Source: a bacterium (GTDB taxonomy: Bacteria > Actinomycetota > Thermoleophilia > Solirubrobacterales > 70-9). Taken from it: a stretch of 49,971 bases of DNA. The stretch lies in assembly GCA_023251935.1 (NCBI GenBank), contig JAHEXV010000012.1:1-49971 (forward strand). The letters run 5' to 3'. Of the stretch, positions 1-8,376 are shown piece after piece; within the stretch, counting starts at the first letter, position 1; every line of letters begins with the position of its first letter. The notes under the pieces were generated by a model. That model saw only the letters and a program-made list of their open reading frames with translations. It had not been told where the DNA came from and ran no database searches. The position numbers were made by a program, and so were the translations under genes.

Positions 1-1
1 T

Positions 2-1135
2 CGCACCCCGATCGGGCGCGCTTTCAAGGGCTCGCTCGCCCAGCAGCGCCCAGATGAGATGGGCGCGTTCATCGTCGACCAGCTGCTCGAGCGCAATCCG
101 GAGGTCGATCCGGCTTCGGTCGAGGACGTGTTCTGCGGCTGCGGCATGCCACAGGGCCTCCAGGCCTTCAACATCGGGCGGATCATCTCGCTGCTCTCGG
201 AGAAGCTCCCGCAGACGGTCAACGGGGTGACGATCTCCCGCTACTGCTCCTCGAGCCTCGATGCGATTCGCCACGCCGGCAACGCGATCAAGGCCGGCGA
301 GGGCGACGCCTACGTGGCGGCCGGGGTCGAGTGGGTGAGCCGCTACAACGAGCGCACCGAGCCCGCGGGCATCCCCGACCGCAACCCGAACCTGATCGGC
401 GAGAACGGCCAGCCGGACGCCTACATCGAGATGGGGATCACGGCGGTCAACGTCGCCAAGCGCTACGAGGTCAGTCGAGCCGAGATGGACAAGTACGCGC
501 AGCGCTCCCAGCAGCTTGCCGTCGGCTCGCAGGAGTCGGGCTTCTTCGACCGCGAGATCGCCCCGGTCGAGCTCGAGGACGGAGCCGAGGTGGCCAAGGA
601 CGATGGGCCGCGGGCGAGCTCGACCCTCGAGAAGCTCGCGGAGCTGCCGGAGGCGTTCGAGGGCGGCGGCGGCGTCACCGCCGGCAACTCCTGCCCTCTC
701 AACGATGGCGCGGCCGCCGTGCTGCTGATGTCGGACACGAAGGCCAAGGAGCTCGGCCTCTCCCCCCGGGCGCGGATCGTCACCGCGGCGACCTACGGCA
801 ACGAGCCCGAGTACATGGGGGTCGCGCCGATCGGCGCGATCAAGAAGGTGCTCGATCGCGCCGGGATGACGATCGACGACATCGACGTCGTCGAGCTCAA
901 CGAGGCCTTCGCCGCCCAGGTGATCCCGATCATGGCCGAATGCGACATCCCGCTGGAGAAGCTCAACACGCACGGCGGGGCGATCGCGCTCGGGCACCCC
1001 TTCGGGATGACCGGCGCCAGGATCATGACCACCCTGCTCAACGTGATGGAGACCGACGACCACCAGGTCGGCCTCGAGACGATGTGCGTGGCCGGAGGGC
1101 AGGGCAAGGCGATGATCGTCGAGCGGCTGAACTAG
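2..1135 (+). CDS. Thiolase family acetyl-CoA acyltransferase, 5' end cut by window
   Basis: Degradative or biosynthetic thiolase that cleaves 3-ketoacyl-CoA or condenses acetyl-CoA units, presumably in fatty-acid oxidation. The open frame runs in from the window edge with the typical N-terminal RTPIGRAFKGSL, so about 15 residues and the start codon are missing. 377 residues are visible. The nucleophilic cysteine lies in SRYCSSSLD (visible residue 82). The catalytic histidine block is GGAIALGHPFGMTGAR, and the second cysteine is in CVAGGQGKAM near the C-terminus. All three catalytic elements are intact. The substrate (acetoacetyl-CoA or long chain) cannot be read from sequence. A crotonase 5 kb downstream could act in the same pathway but is not co-operonic. 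Confidence 0.93.
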   Translation, partial: RTPIGRAFKGSLAQQRPDEMGAFIVDQLLERNPEVDPASVEDVFCGCGMPQGLQAFNIGRIISLLSEKLPQTVNGVTISRYCSSSLDAIRHAGNAIKAGEGDAYVAAGVEWVSRYNERTEPAGIPDRNPNLIGENGQPDAYIEMGITAVNVAKRYEVSRAEMDKYAQRSQQLAVGSQESGFFDREIAPVELEDGAEVAKDDGPRASSTLEKLAELPEAFEGGGGVTAGNSCPLNDGAAAVLLMSDTKAKELGLSPRARIVTAATYGNEPEYMGVAPIGAIKKVLDRAGMTIDDIDVVELNEAFAAQVIPIMAECDIPLEKLNTHGGAIALGHPFGMTGARIMTTLLNVMETDDHQVGLETMCVAGGQGKAMIVERLN

Positions 1136-1179
1136 CCGTCCCTGCCGGGCGGCTGGAAGTCCCGGTCGGGCACGATGCG

Positions 1180-1446
1180 ATGCGCCGGGCTGAGCTCCGA
1201 ATCCGACTCCAACCGCGGGCGACTCGCGAAGAGATCTCGGGCGAGCGCGGCGGGGCGATCGTGGTGCGGGTCACCGAGCCACCCGTCGACGGACGCGCCA
1301 ACGACGCGCTCGTGAGGCTGATCGCCAAGCGGGCCGGGGTGGCGAAGAGCCGGGTGACGATCGTCCGCGGGGCTCGTTCGCGCGACAAGCTCGTCCGCGT
1401 GAACGGGGTCGACGAAGCCGAACTGCGGCGCGCGCTGGGGGCCTAG
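1180..1446 (+). CDS. DUF167 / YggU family small protein
   Basis: An 88-residue protein matching the DUF167 (YggU) family in length and pattern: RIRLQPRATREEISGE near the N-terminus, then VRVTEPPVDGRANDALVRLIAKRAGV and a C-terminal VTIVRGARSRDKLVRV. The PPVDGRAN motif is the family hallmark. Function is unknown. ATG 1180 gives the normal family length; an out-of-frame ATG lies five bases upstream at 1175. It follows the thiolase by 44 bases on the same strand and may be cotranscribed with it. No recognisable ribosome site or -10 box is evident. Confidence 0.85.
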   Translation: MRRAELRIRLQPRATREEISGERGGAIVVRVTEPPVDGRANDALVRLIAKRAGVAKSRVTIVRGARSRDKLVRVNGVDEAELRRALGA

Positions 1447-1492
1447 CCAGGTCGTCGGGCTCGATGCCTCCGCGAGCCCGATGGATCAGACC

Positions 1493-1498
1493 TATAGT
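1493..1498 (+). promoter_or_regulatory. -10 box TATAGT for DUF202 gene
   Basis: A near-consensus TATAGT hexamer ends 9 bases before the in-frame TTG at 1508. It lies downstream of the more obvious ATG at 1481, so a transcript from it could not contain that ATG. This favours a near-leaderless mRNA starting at TTG 1508. Inference from pattern; transcription was not measured. Confidence 0.5.
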
Positions 1499-1507
1499 CG
1501 CCTGGAG

Positions 1508-1903
1508 TTGACCGATCCGCGCGATACAGGTGGCCCGCCGGCCGCCCCCACCGTCGCCGACGAGGGGTTCGACGCCACTCGCCGCACCTACCTGGCCAGC
1601 GAGCGCACCCAGCTCGCCTGGTGGCGGACCGGGCTCACGGCCCTGGCCGTCGCGCTGGCGGTCGGGCGGGTGGTGCCGGAGCTGACCGGCAACCCACTCC
1701 AGTGGCCATACACGGTCGTCGGCTGCGCCTTCGCCGTCTATGCGATCGCGCTGATCGCCTACGGGACGATCAGGGCGAGGGCCGTCGATCGGGCGGTCGC
1801 CGAGGGCCGTTTCGCCGACGCACCCTCCCGCGTGCTCGGCCTGTTGACCGCCGCAGGGGTCGCGCTCGGCGTGGCGACGCTGATCCTGGTCGCGGTCGAC
1901 TAG
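1508..1903 (+). CDS. DUF202 (YidH-type) membrane protein
   Basis: Small integral membrane protein with the DUF202 signature RTYLASERTQLAWWRTG leading into the first membrane helix (LTALAVALAVGRVV). A helix around VVGCAFAVYAIALIAYGTI and a third at the C-terminus (LLTAAGVALGVATLILVAV) follow. This is the usual YidH layout of about 100-140 residues with three helices. Biochemical function is unknown. Start is ambiguous: ATG 1481 (140 residues) is possible, but the TATAGT box at 1493-1498 lies between it and the in-frame TTG 1508, so TTG 1508 (131 residues) is preferred. Confidence 0.85.
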   Translation: MTDPRDTGGPPAAPTVADEGFDATRRTYLASERTQLAWWRTGLTALAVALAVGRVVPELTGNPLQWPYTVVGCAFAVYAIALIAYGTIRARAVDRAVAEGRFADAPSRVLGLLTAAGVALGVATLILVAVD

Positions 1904-1997
1904 CGATCGCGGGCGTCGATCGTCGCGTCACGGCCCATCGAGCGGCTCCGGGGCTCGATTGGCCGGCGCGCCGCCCGGTCGGCCACAATCCTCGGCG

Positions 1998-3209
1998 ATG
2001 CCAGGGATCCGGGAGAGTCGTGCGCGGCGCCGCGCGGCGGCGGTCCGGTACAGGCGTCGGCGCCTGGTGGCGCTCGGCCTCGGCGCCGCGGCGGCGGCGG
2101 CGCTCGCGGTCGGCTTGGCGGTGGGCTCCGGGACCGGCGGCGGGGGGTCGCTGACGCCCGAGCAGACGGTGCGGGCCCAGAGGGAGGCCGAGCCGGTTCC
2201 GTTCACGGTCTCGGTCAGCGGCGACCTGCTGATCCACTCGCCGGTCTGGGCGCGGGCGTTGGCGCTGGGCGGCGGCAGCCACTACGACTTCGCGGCCGAG
2301 CTGAACGAGCTGAGGCCGTACGTCGCCGAGGTCGACCTGGGCATCTGCCACGTCGAGACCCCGATGACGCCCGCGCCCCCCGCCGGCTACCCGATCTTCA
2401 ACGCGCCGCCCGAGCTGGCGGACGGAATCGAGGCGACGGGATGGGACGTCTGCGACACGGCGTCGAACCACTCCCTCGACCAGGGCCAGACCGGGATCGA
2501 CGACACGGGCAAGGCGCTCGACCGCGCTCACGTCCGTCACACCGGGTCGTTCCCGTCTGCGGGCGCCCAGCGCAAGCTGGTGTTGATGGACGTCCACGGG
2601 GTGAAGGTCGCCTTCCTCGCCTACACCACCGACACCAACGGGATCCCCGCGCCCCATCCCTGGTCGGTGAACATCGCCAGCGCGGGTCGTGTGCTCGCCG
2701 ACGCCAAACGCGCCAAGAAGATGGGCGCGGAGGCGGTCATCGTCAACCTCCATTGGGGCGGCGAGATCCTCCCCGAGTACCAGCAAGAGCCGAGCTCGGG
2801 ACAGCTGGCGCTGGTCAAGAAGCTCACGGCGTCCCCGCTGATCACCGCGATCGTCGGCCAGGGGCCGCACGCCGTGCAGCCGATCGAGCGCATCAACGAC
2901 AACTTCGTGGTCTTCAGCGAGGGGAACCTGATCTCCAACCAGAGCCCGGAGGCCGGGCTTCCGGCCTCGAGCCAGGACGGGATGGTCGTGCTGCTCCACT
3001 GTGTCGCCGACGGGCGCGGGGTCCGGGTGCAGAACGTGACCTACGTGCCTGTGTTCGTCAACCACCCCGACTACGAGGTGTTGCCGATCGGCGACGCGCT
3101 CCGGAAGGGCGAGGGCGACGCCACCCAGCTCCGCGACTCCTACCAGCGGACCGTGAGCGTGGCCGGCAGGAGCAAGAACATCGAGCCGGCCCCATCGAAG
3201 CTGCCTTAG
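1998..3209 (+). CDS. CapA family metallophosphatase-like protein
   Basis: A 403-residue member of the CapA (poly-gamma-glutamate synthesis, PGA_cap) family with a calcineurin-like phosphoesterase fold. An arginine-rich N-terminus precedes one membrane helix (LVALGLGAAAAAALAVGLAVG), so the catalytic part is probably outside the cell. Family landmarks in order: VSGDLLIHSPVWA, ICHVETPMTP, DTASNHSLDQG, VNLHWGGEILPEY, IVGQGPHAVQPIE and VFSEGNLISNQ, which carry the expected metal-binding Asp, Asn and His residues. CapB/CapC partners are absent here, so a polyglutamate role is not supported; cell-surface hydrolysis is the safer guess. A CACAAT hexamer ends 8 bases before the ATG. Its stop overlaps that of the opposing oxidase gene in a TTAG tetranucleotide. 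Confidence 0.85.
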   Translation: MPGIRESRARRRAAAVRYRRRRLVALGLGAAAAAALAVGLAVGSGTGGGGSLTPEQTVRAQREAEPVPFTVSVSGDLLIHSPVWARALALGGGSHYDFAAELNELRPYVAEVDLGICHVETPMTPAPPAGYPIFNAPPELADGIEATGWDVCDTASNHSLDQGQTGIDDTGKALDRAHVRHTGSFPSAGAQRKLVLMDVHGVKVAFLAYTTDTNGIPAPHPWSVNIASAGRVLADAKRAKKMGAEAVIVNLHWGGEILPEYQQEPSSGQLALVKKLTASPLITAIVGQGPHAVQPIERINDNFVVFSEGNLISNQSPEAGLPASSQDGMVVLLHCVADGRGVRVQNVTYVPVFVNHPDYEVLPIGDALRKGEGDATQLRDSYQRTVSVAGRSKNIEPAPSKLP

Positions 3210-4423
3210 AGGAAGCGTTCCGCCTGGTCGGCGATCAGGCGCGCCAGCGCCAGCGACGAGGTGGCGGCGGGGGAGGGCGCGTTGCGCACATGGACCGCCC
3301 GCTCCGTGCGGTGGACCACGAAGTCGTCGACCAGCGCGCCGTCGCGGCCGAGAGCCTGGGCGCGGATCCCGACCGGGCCGGGGAGGACGTCCGAAGGGCT
3401 CAGCTCGGGCACGAAGCGGCGCAGCTCGCCGACGAAGGCGCGACGGCTGGCGGCGGCGCGAAGCTCGCGCAGGGCGGTGGCGCGAAACCGCGCCGCCAGC
3501 CGCCAGGTCCCGGGCCACCCGAGCGTCTGGGCGAGGTCGTCGAGCCGAACCCGTGAGGGCCGGTATGCATCGCGGGCGCCCGCGATCAGCGCCGACGGCC
3601 CCAGCAGCACCTCGCCGTCGACCCGCCGCGTCACGTGCATGCCGAGGAACGGAAGCTCGGGATCCGGCACCGGATAGATGCTCGCCCGGACGAGGTGGCG
3701 CCGCTCGGGCGCCAATCGCAGATAGGCGCCGCGGAAGGGGACGATCCGGGGCTCGAGCGGAGCGCCGCAGGCGGTCGCGAGCCGGTCCGACCAGGCTCCG
3801 GCGCAGCCGATCGCCGCCCGCGCTCGCGTCGTGCCGGCGGCGTGCTCGACAACCATCCACTCGCCGATCGGCGTCAGCGACGAAACGCGGCAGCCGGTGA
3901 CGATCCGGCCGCCGCGTCGTTCGAGGTCGGCGGCGAAGCTCCGGGCGACCTCGGCGAAGTCGACGACCCCGGTCGTCGGCGAGTGGAGGGCGGCGATCCC
4001 CGTCGCGTGGGGCTCGATCTCGCGCAGCTCCGCGGGACCGATCCGCCGCAGCTCGGGCACCTGGTTCTGGCGGCCTCGGCGCTCCAGCTCGCCGAGCGCC
4101 GCCAGCTCGTCCTCGCGGGTGGCGACGATCGCCTTGCCGTTGCGCTCGGCCCTGATCCCGCGCTCCGCGCAATACGCGTAGAGCGCGCGGGCGCCCTCGA
4201 CGCAGAGCCCCGCCTTCAACGAGCCCGGCTTGTAGTAGATCCCGGCGTGGATCACCCCGCTGGTGTGGCCGGTCTGATGCGCGGCGATCCGCGGCTCGCG
4301 CTCGAGCACGCAGACGCGGATGCCGTCGTGGCGAAGGGCCAGCTCGCGCGCGGTCGCCAGGCCGACGATCCCCGCACCGACGACCAGGACGTCGCAGTCG
4401 CGAGGTGGGTCGGCGCCGGGCAT
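3206..4423 (-). CDS. lhgO: L-2-hydroxyglutarate oxidase (FAD-dependent, LhgO-type)
   Basis: FAD-dependent oxidoreductase of the DAO superfamily that oxidises L-2-hydroxyglutarate to 2-oxoglutarate. The 405-residue length is typical. The Rossmann FAD motif VVGAGIVGLATARELA lies near residue 14. It is followed by the LhgO-type block QTGHTSGVIHAGIYYKPGSLKA and the mid-protein stretch HSPTTGVVDFAEV, which separate this group from glycerol-3-phosphate or glycine oxidases. The C-terminus carries the second FAD-contact region (VHVRNAPSPAATSSLALARLIADQ). The ATG is preceded by TAGGAT ending 7 bases upstream, suggesting a leaderless mRNA. It is divergent from ligC. Confidence 0.88.
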   Translation of the reverse strand: MPGADPPRDCDVLVVGAGIVGLATARELALRHDGIRVCVLEREPRIAAHQTGHTSGVIHAGIYYKPGSLKAGLCVEGARALYAYCAERGIRAERNGKAIVATREDELAALGELERRGRQNQVPELRRIGPAELREIEPHATGIAALHSPTTGVVDFAEVARSFAADLERRGGRIVTGCRVSSLTPIGEWMVVEHAAGTTRARAAIGCAGAWSDRLATACGAPLEPRIVPFRGAYLRLAPERRHLVRASIYPVPDPELPFLGMHVTRRVDGEVLLGPSALIAGARDAYRPSRVRLDDLAQTLGWPGTWRLAARFRATALRELRAAASRRAFVGELRRFVPELSPSDVLPGPVGIRAQALGRDGALVDDFVVHRTERAVHVRNAPSPAATSSLALARLIADQAERFL

Positions 4424-4430
4424 CCAGGCG

Positions 4431-4436
4431 ATCCTA
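4431..4436 (-). promoter_or_regulatory. -10 box TAGGAT for lhgO
   Basis: On the minus strand TAGGAT ends 7 bases before the lhgO ATG. It overlaps a plus-strand TAGGGT (4435-4440) through the palindromic CCTAGG, so divergent initiation may compete here. Confidence 0.5.
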
Positions 4437-4452
4437 GGGTCCGGCTCGCAGC

Positions 4453-4458
4453 TACGAT
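4453..4458 (+). promoter_or_regulatory. -10 box TACGAT for ligC
   Basis: TACGAT ends 7 bases before the GTG at 4466, placing a predicted transcription start at or next to the start codon. It supports GTG 4466 as the start of the ligase gene. Confidence 0.5.
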
Positions 4459-4465
4459 CACTGAC

Positions 4466-5434
4466 GTGGCCCTGCCGCTCAAGCCGCCGATCAAACCGCA
4501 GCTGGCGCTGGCCCGAAAGCAGCTGCCGGAGGGCGACGAGTGGGTGTACGAGCCGAAGTTCGACGGCTTTCGGGTGATCGCGTTCGTCGACGGCGAGGAC
4601 GTCTATCTGCAGTCGCGGGGGGCGAAGCCGCTACGCCGCTACTTTCCCGAGCTCGAGCTCCCGCCGGGCCGCTACGTGCTCGACGGCGAGCTGCTGATCC
4701 TCGGGGCCGACGGCCACGAGCAGTTCGATGCGCTCCAGAACCGGCTCCACCCGGCGGAGTCGAGGGTGAGGATGCTCGCCGAGCGGACGCCGGCGCTCCT
4801 GCGGGCCTTCGACCTCCTGGCCGAGGGATCGAGGAAGGTCCTCGGCCAGCCTTTCGCCGAGCGACGCAAGCGACTCGAGTCGCTTGTCGCGGGCCTCGGG
4901 GGCCGCACGAAGGCCGCCGCCGGCTCGATCGAGCTGACCCCTGTGGAGCCGAGGCTGGCGAAGGCGACGCCGTGGCTCGAGGGCGGTGAGGGGGTGATCG
5001 CCAAGCAGCTCGAGGCGCCCTACCGGCCCGGAGAGCGAAAGGGGATGGTGAAGGTGAAGCGCGTCCGCACCGCCGACTGCGTCGTCGTCGGCTGGCGGCC
5101 GGGGAAGGAGGAGGGCACGGTCGGCTCCCTGATCCTCGGCCTCTACGACGGCGGCGAGCTTCGAGTGGTCGGGCACACCTCGGGCTTTCGGGCCGCCGAG
5201 AAGCGCGAGCTCGTCTCCAAGCTCGCCCCCTACGAGACCGGCGAGCGAGGCTCGGGCGACCCGAGCCGCTGGGCGGCGGGGCGCGACCTGGAGTGGATCG
5301 AGCTTCGGCCCGAGCTGGTCGTCGAGGTGAGCTTCGACCACGTCAGCGACGGCCGCATCCGCCACGGCACCAAGGTGCTGCGCTGGCGCGACGACAAGGA
5401 GCCCGCGGACTGCGCCTTCGGCCAGCTGTCCTAG
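4466..5434 (+). CDS. ligC: ATP-dependent DNA ligase, LigC-type
   Basis: A 322-residue ATP-dependent DNA ligase made only of the nucleotidyltransferase and OB-fold domains, the minimal LigC layout. The adenylated lysine is K31 in YEPKFDGFR (motif I). Later motifs include YVLDGELLIL (motif III), FDLLAEG, EGGEGVIAKQLEAPY (motif IV) and GMVKVKRVRTADCVV (motif V). In mycobacteria LigC (Rv3731) works with the LigD-like polymerase Prim-PolC (Rv3730c) in gap filling and sealing during excision repair. The same partner lies immediately downstream here, on the opposite strand, 8 bases away. GTG 4466 is chosen because the protein starts with the family-typical LPLKPPIKPQLA and a -10 box sits at leaderless distance. 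Confidence 0.9.
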   Translation: MALPLKPPIKPQLALARKQLPEGDEWVYEPKFDGFRVIAFVDGEDVYLQSRGAKPLRRYFPELELPPGRYVLDGELLILGADGHEQFDALQNRLHPAESRVRMLAERTPALLRAFDLLAEGSRKVLGQPFAERRKRLESLVAGLGGRTKAAAGSIELTPVEPRLAKATPWLEGGEGVIAKQLEAPYRPGERKGMVKVKRVRTADCVVVGWRPGKEEGTVGSLILGLYDGGELRVVGHTSGFRAAEKRELVSKLAPYETGERGSGDPSRWAAGRDLEWIELRPELVVEVSFDHVSDGRIRHGTKVLRWRDDKEPADCAFGQLS

Positions 5435-5442
5435 GTGGCGCT

Positions 5443-6456
5443 TCAGCGCCCCTTCCTCGCCTTGCTGGGCTCGACCCGCTTCGGCTCGCCCTTCTGCTTT
5501 CGGAAGTGGGGAGGCCAGGGCGCGTCGCCCAGCCCCTCGGCCTCGTCGCGGGCGGCGAGTTCGAGCAGCGCATCGAGGGAGCCGGGGTGATCGTCGATCG
5601 AGGCTGACGGGTCGCCGACCTCGGCGACCCGCTTCGGCACCGTGTCGAGCCGCAGCTCGGCCGGCTCGGCGTCAGGCACCTCGTCCCACTCGAGCGGACA
5701 CGAGACCCGGGCATCCGGGGTCGGACGGACCGAGTAGGCGGAGGCGACGGTGCGATCGCGGGCGTTCTGGTTGTAGTCGACAAACACGCCGTGGCGCTCC
5801 TCCTTCCACCACTTGCTCGTCGCCAGCTTCGGAACGCGGCGCTCCACCTCGCGGGCGAGGGCGAGCGCCGCGCGGCGCACCTCAGTGAAGCCGTGCTCGG
5901 GCTCGACCCGCACGTTGACGTGAATGCCCCGTGACCCGGAGGTCTTGGGGAACCCGGCCAATCCATGGTCGGCGAGGACCTCGCGGACGACCAGCGCGAC
6001 CCTGCGGACCTCGTCGAACTCGACCCCCGGAGTGGGGTCGAGGTCGACTCGCAGCTCGTCCGGGTGGTCGAGGTCGGCGCGGCGGACCGGCCAGGGGTTG
6101 AAGTCGATCACGCCCAAGTTGACGGCCCAGACCAGGTGTGCGGCATCGTTGGCGACCAGCTCCCGGGCGTTGCGCCCGCTCGGGAAGTGGACGGTCGCCG
6201 TCTCGAGCCACTCGGGCGGCCCCTTGGGGACCCGCTTCTGGAAGAAGAACTCGCCGCCGGCGCCGTCGACGAACCGCTTCATGGTCGTCGGCCGCTCGCG
6301 GAGGTGGATCAAGGCCGCATCCGCGACCTCGACGTAGTAGTTCGCCAGGTCGAGCTTCGTGTGCCCCGCCTGCTCGAAGAAGAGCTTGTCGGGGTTGGAG
6401 AGCCGAACCTCCCGTGCGGCCACCTCGATCGTCGTGTAGCTCCCTCGCGTCGCCAT
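5443..6456 (-). CDS. LigD-type primase-polymerase (Prim-PolC-like)
   Basis: A 337-residue protein equivalent to the polymerase/primase domain of LigD, standing alone. Visible landmarks: VRLSNPDKLFFEQAG at the N-terminus, MKRFVDGAGGEFFFQKRVPKG, the metal-binding ELRVDLDPTPG, the GFPKTSGSRGIHVNVRVEP block with the catalytic Ser and His, and FVDYNQNARDRTVASAYSVRP near the C-terminus. The family adds ribonucleotides or short patches to gapped DNA. With the convergent ligC this forms a LigC/Prim-PolC repair pair as in mycobacteria, though there the genes are divergent. No Ku gene is in the window, so a dedicated end-joining role is not indicated. No good -10 box or ribosome site is seen before the ATG. 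Confidence 0.9.
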   Translation of the reverse strand: MATRGSYTTIEVAAREVRLSNPDKLFFEQAGHTKLDLANYYVEVADAALIHLRERPTTMKRFVDGAGGEFFFQKRVPKGPPEWLETATVHFPSGRNARELVANDAAHLVWAVNLGVIDFNPWPVRRADLDHPDELRVDLDPTPGVEFDEVRRVALVVREVLADHGLAGFPKTSGSRGIHVNVRVEPEHGFTEVRRAALALAREVERRVPKLATSKWWKEERHGVFVDYNQNARDRTVASAYSVRPTPDARVSCPLEWDEVPDAEPAELRLDTVPKRVAEVGDPSASIDDHPGSLDALLELAARDEAEGLGDAPWPPHFRKQKGEPKRVEPSKARKGR

Positions 6457-6497
6457 CGATGGAAGGATCGTCCCGCATTCGAGTCAGGAGGAGTCCG

Positions 6498-7412
6498 ATG
6501 GAGACGCTCACAACGATCAGCTACGAGGTCGACGGCCGAGTGGCGCGAATCACCCTCGACCGGCCCGAGCGCGGCAACGGGATCACCCTCGAGATGCCAC
6601 GCGAGCTCGGCGCCTGCGTCGAGCGGGCCAACCTCGACCCCGAGGTGCGGGTGATCGCGCTGGCCGGAAACGGCCCCGGCTTCTGCGGCGGGTACGACCT
6701 CGTCGCCTCAGCCGAGCGCGGCTCGAGCGGGCTGGGTGCGGACGACGCGCCGGCGGGCTCGCCGCTCGACCCTGCGGTGCAGGCCGCCAACCACGATCCC
6801 GGCCGCGTCTGGGACCCGATCGTCGACTTCCAGATGATGCGGCGGAACGTCCGCGGCTTCATGGCCCTCTTCCACTCGGAGAAGCCGGTGGTCTGCAAGG
6901 TGCACGGCTTCTGCGTCGCGGGAGGCACGGACATGGCGCTGTGCTCCGACCTTGTGGTGGTGGAGGACGAGGCGAAGATCGGCTATCCGCCGGCGCGGGT
7001 GTGGGGGGTCCCGACCACCGCGCTGTGGGCCTGGCGGATCGGGCCGGCGCGGGCCAAGCGACTGCTCCTCACCGGCGACTCGATCTCCGGCGTCGAGGCG
7101 GTCGAGTGGGGGCTCGCCGCCGAGGCGGCGCCGGCGAGCGCCCTCGACGAGCGCTTCGAGGCCCTGATGGAGCGGGTCGCGAGGGTGCCGACGAACCAGC
7201 TGGTGATGCACAAGCTGCTGATCAACCAGGCCCTCTACGCGCAGGGGCTCGAGGCGACCCAGGCGCTGGGGACGTTCTTCGACGGGATCGCGCGCCATAC
7301 GCCCGAGGGGCACGGGTTCGCCCGCCGTGCCGCCGAGGCGGGCTGGCGCGAGGCCGTACGCGATCGCGACGAGCCGTTCGGGGACGTGGGCCGCTCGACC
7401 TTCAAGGGCTAG
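6498..7412 (+). CDS. Enoyl-CoA hydratase/isomerase (crotonase) family protein
   Basis: A 304-residue crotonase-fold protein acting on an acyl-CoA. The N-terminal VARITLDRPERGNGITLEM is the family opening. The oxyanion-hole segments are LAGNGPGFCGGYDLVAS and VCKVHGFCVAGGTDMALCSDLVV, followed by AKIGYPPARVWGVP. It carries a longer insert (residues about 70-110) than standard hydratases, resembling the larger actinobacterial EchA paralogues; the substrate is unassigned. ATG 6498 has a good ribosome site (CAGGAGGAG) ending 5 bases upstream. It is divergent from the primase-polymerase gene and followed by a thioesterase on the same strand 48 bases downstream. Confidence 0.88.
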   Translation: METLTTISYEVDGRVARITLDRPERGNGITLEMPRELGACVERANLDPEVRVIALAGNGPGFCGGYDLVASAERGSSGLGADDAPAGSPLDPAVQAANHDPGRVWDPIVDFQMMRRNVRGFMALFHSEKPVVCKVHGFCVAGGTDMALCSDLVVVEDEAKIGYPPARVWGVPTTALWAWRIGPARAKRLLLTGDSISGVEAVEWGLAAEAAPASALDERFEALMERVARVPTNQLVMHKLLINQALYAQGLEATQALGTFFDGIARHTPEGHGFARRAAEAGWREAVRDRDEPFGDVGRSTFKG

Positions 7413-7460
7413 GCACCTGACGCGGAAGCCGGTAGGCACCGGTTAGAGTCCGGCGCCGCC

Positions 7461-7889
7461 GTGGCCGAGGATCAGCCGCAGATCAGCATCGAGTCGATTC
7501 GGGGGCGGATCGAGGACAGCTTCCCCGCCGACATGGGAGTGGAGCCGCTCGAGCTCACCGACGAGCGCTGCCGGGGGCGGATCGTCGTCGATCGGCGCCA
7601 TCTCCATCCGGGCGGGTTGGTGCACGGCGGCGCGTGGGTGGCGCTCGCCGACTCGGTCGCCGCCTGGCAGACCTTTCGGCACCTCCCGCGTGGGCACGAC
7701 TTCACGACCGCGGAGATGAAGCTGAACGTGTTCGCGGGCGGCAGGCCCGGCGACGAGCTGATCGCGACGGCCGAGCATCTGCACGTCGGTCGTTCGACCC
7801 ACGTGGTCGAGGTTCGGGTCCACTGCGGCGACCGCCTGGTCGCCAACCTGCTCGTCACCCAGCTGGTGCTCGCGCCGCGCGGCGAGTGA
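7461..7889 (+). CDS. PaaI-family hotdog thioesterase
   Basis: A 142-residue single hotdog-fold acyl-CoA thioesterase of the PaaI / YdiI type. The diagnostic helix start is HPGGLVHGGAWVALADSVAAW, with the HGG motif that binds the thioester. It is followed by FTTAEMKLNVFAGGRPGDELIATAEHLHVGRSTHVVEV, the strand pattern of the fold. Likely a cytoplasmic multimer that hydrolyses acyl- or aryl-CoA. GTG 7461 is the start; a TAGAGT hexamer (7444-7449) ends 11 bases before it. It may share function with the upstream crotonase. The opposing marR gene ends 13 bases downstream. Confidence 0.87.
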   Translation: MAEDQPQISIESIRGRIEDSFPADMGVEPLELTDERCRGRIVVDRRHLHPGGLVHGGAWVALADSVAAWQTFRHLPRGHDFTTAEMKLNVFAGGRPGDELIATAEHLHVGRSTHVVEVRVHCGDRLVANLLVTQLVLAPRGE

Positions 7890-7902
7890 AGGGGCGCCGG
7901 GC

Positions 7903-8376
7903 TCAGGAGCCCGGCTCGCACTCCACCTGGTCGGCGACGCGGTTGAGCAGCTCCTTGAGCTCGTTCAGCTCGCGGGCGTCGAAGCGCTCCCCCAGCAGCC
8001 GCTCGATCGCCGCCACGTGGTCAGGCCAGACCTCCTGGAGCTTCGACATCCCCGCCTCCGTGAGCACCGCGTAGCTGACCCGGGCGTCCTGCTTGCAGGC
8101 GCCCTTCTCGACCAGCCCAGTGGCCTCCATGCGGTCGAGCATCCGGGTGACACCCGACGGCGACAGCCGAACGTCGCGTGAAAGGTCGATGCGGCGCATC
8201 GAGTGCTCCGGCGCCCTCGACAGGAGCAGGAGCACCTCCACCTCGCTCATCGTCAGCCCGTGCTGCTCGACGAGCTGGGCGCTGAGCTCCTGGGTCAGCG
8301 CCGAGTGGGCGCCGATCAGCTGGCCCATCACCTCGACGGCCAGCGATGTTTTTATAGTCAACTGTTGCATACGCAA
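7903..8376 (-). CDS. MarR family transcriptional regulator
   Basis: A 157-residue winged-helix regulator. The central LTMSEVEVLLLLSRAPEHSMRRIDLSRDVRLSPSGVTRMLDRMEATGLVEKG is the MarR helix-turn-helix and wing entry. Long N- and C-terminal helices supply the dimer interface. A single cysteine (KGACKQDAR) lies in the wing and another is near the C-terminus. Two starts are possible: TTG 8376, which has TAGCAG at exact leaderless spacing, or ATG 8370. It is divergent from yceI. Two matching TTG-N6-CAA palindromes overlap the divergent promoters, one of them covering its own start, so autorepression and control of the yceI operon are likely. The effector is unknown. Confidence 0.9.
   Translation of the reverse strand: MRMQQLTIKTSLAVEVMGQLIGAHSALTQELSAQLVEQHGLTMSEVEVLLLLSRAPEHSMRRIDLSRDVRLSPSGVTRMLDRMEATGLVEKGACKQDARVSYAVLTEAGMSKLQEVWPDHVAAIERLLGERFDARELNELKELLNRVADQVECEPGS

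Noticed and set aside
1998-3209. Poly-gamma-glutamate capsule synthesis
   Set aside because: CapA-like protein stands alone without CapB/PgsB or CapC; the fold alone does not support polymer synthesis.
1770-4172. Long minus-strand open frame of 800 codons opposite capA and lhgO
   Set aside because: Arg/Pro/Ala-rich shadow with no domain; three genes with clear families occupy the region in other frames.
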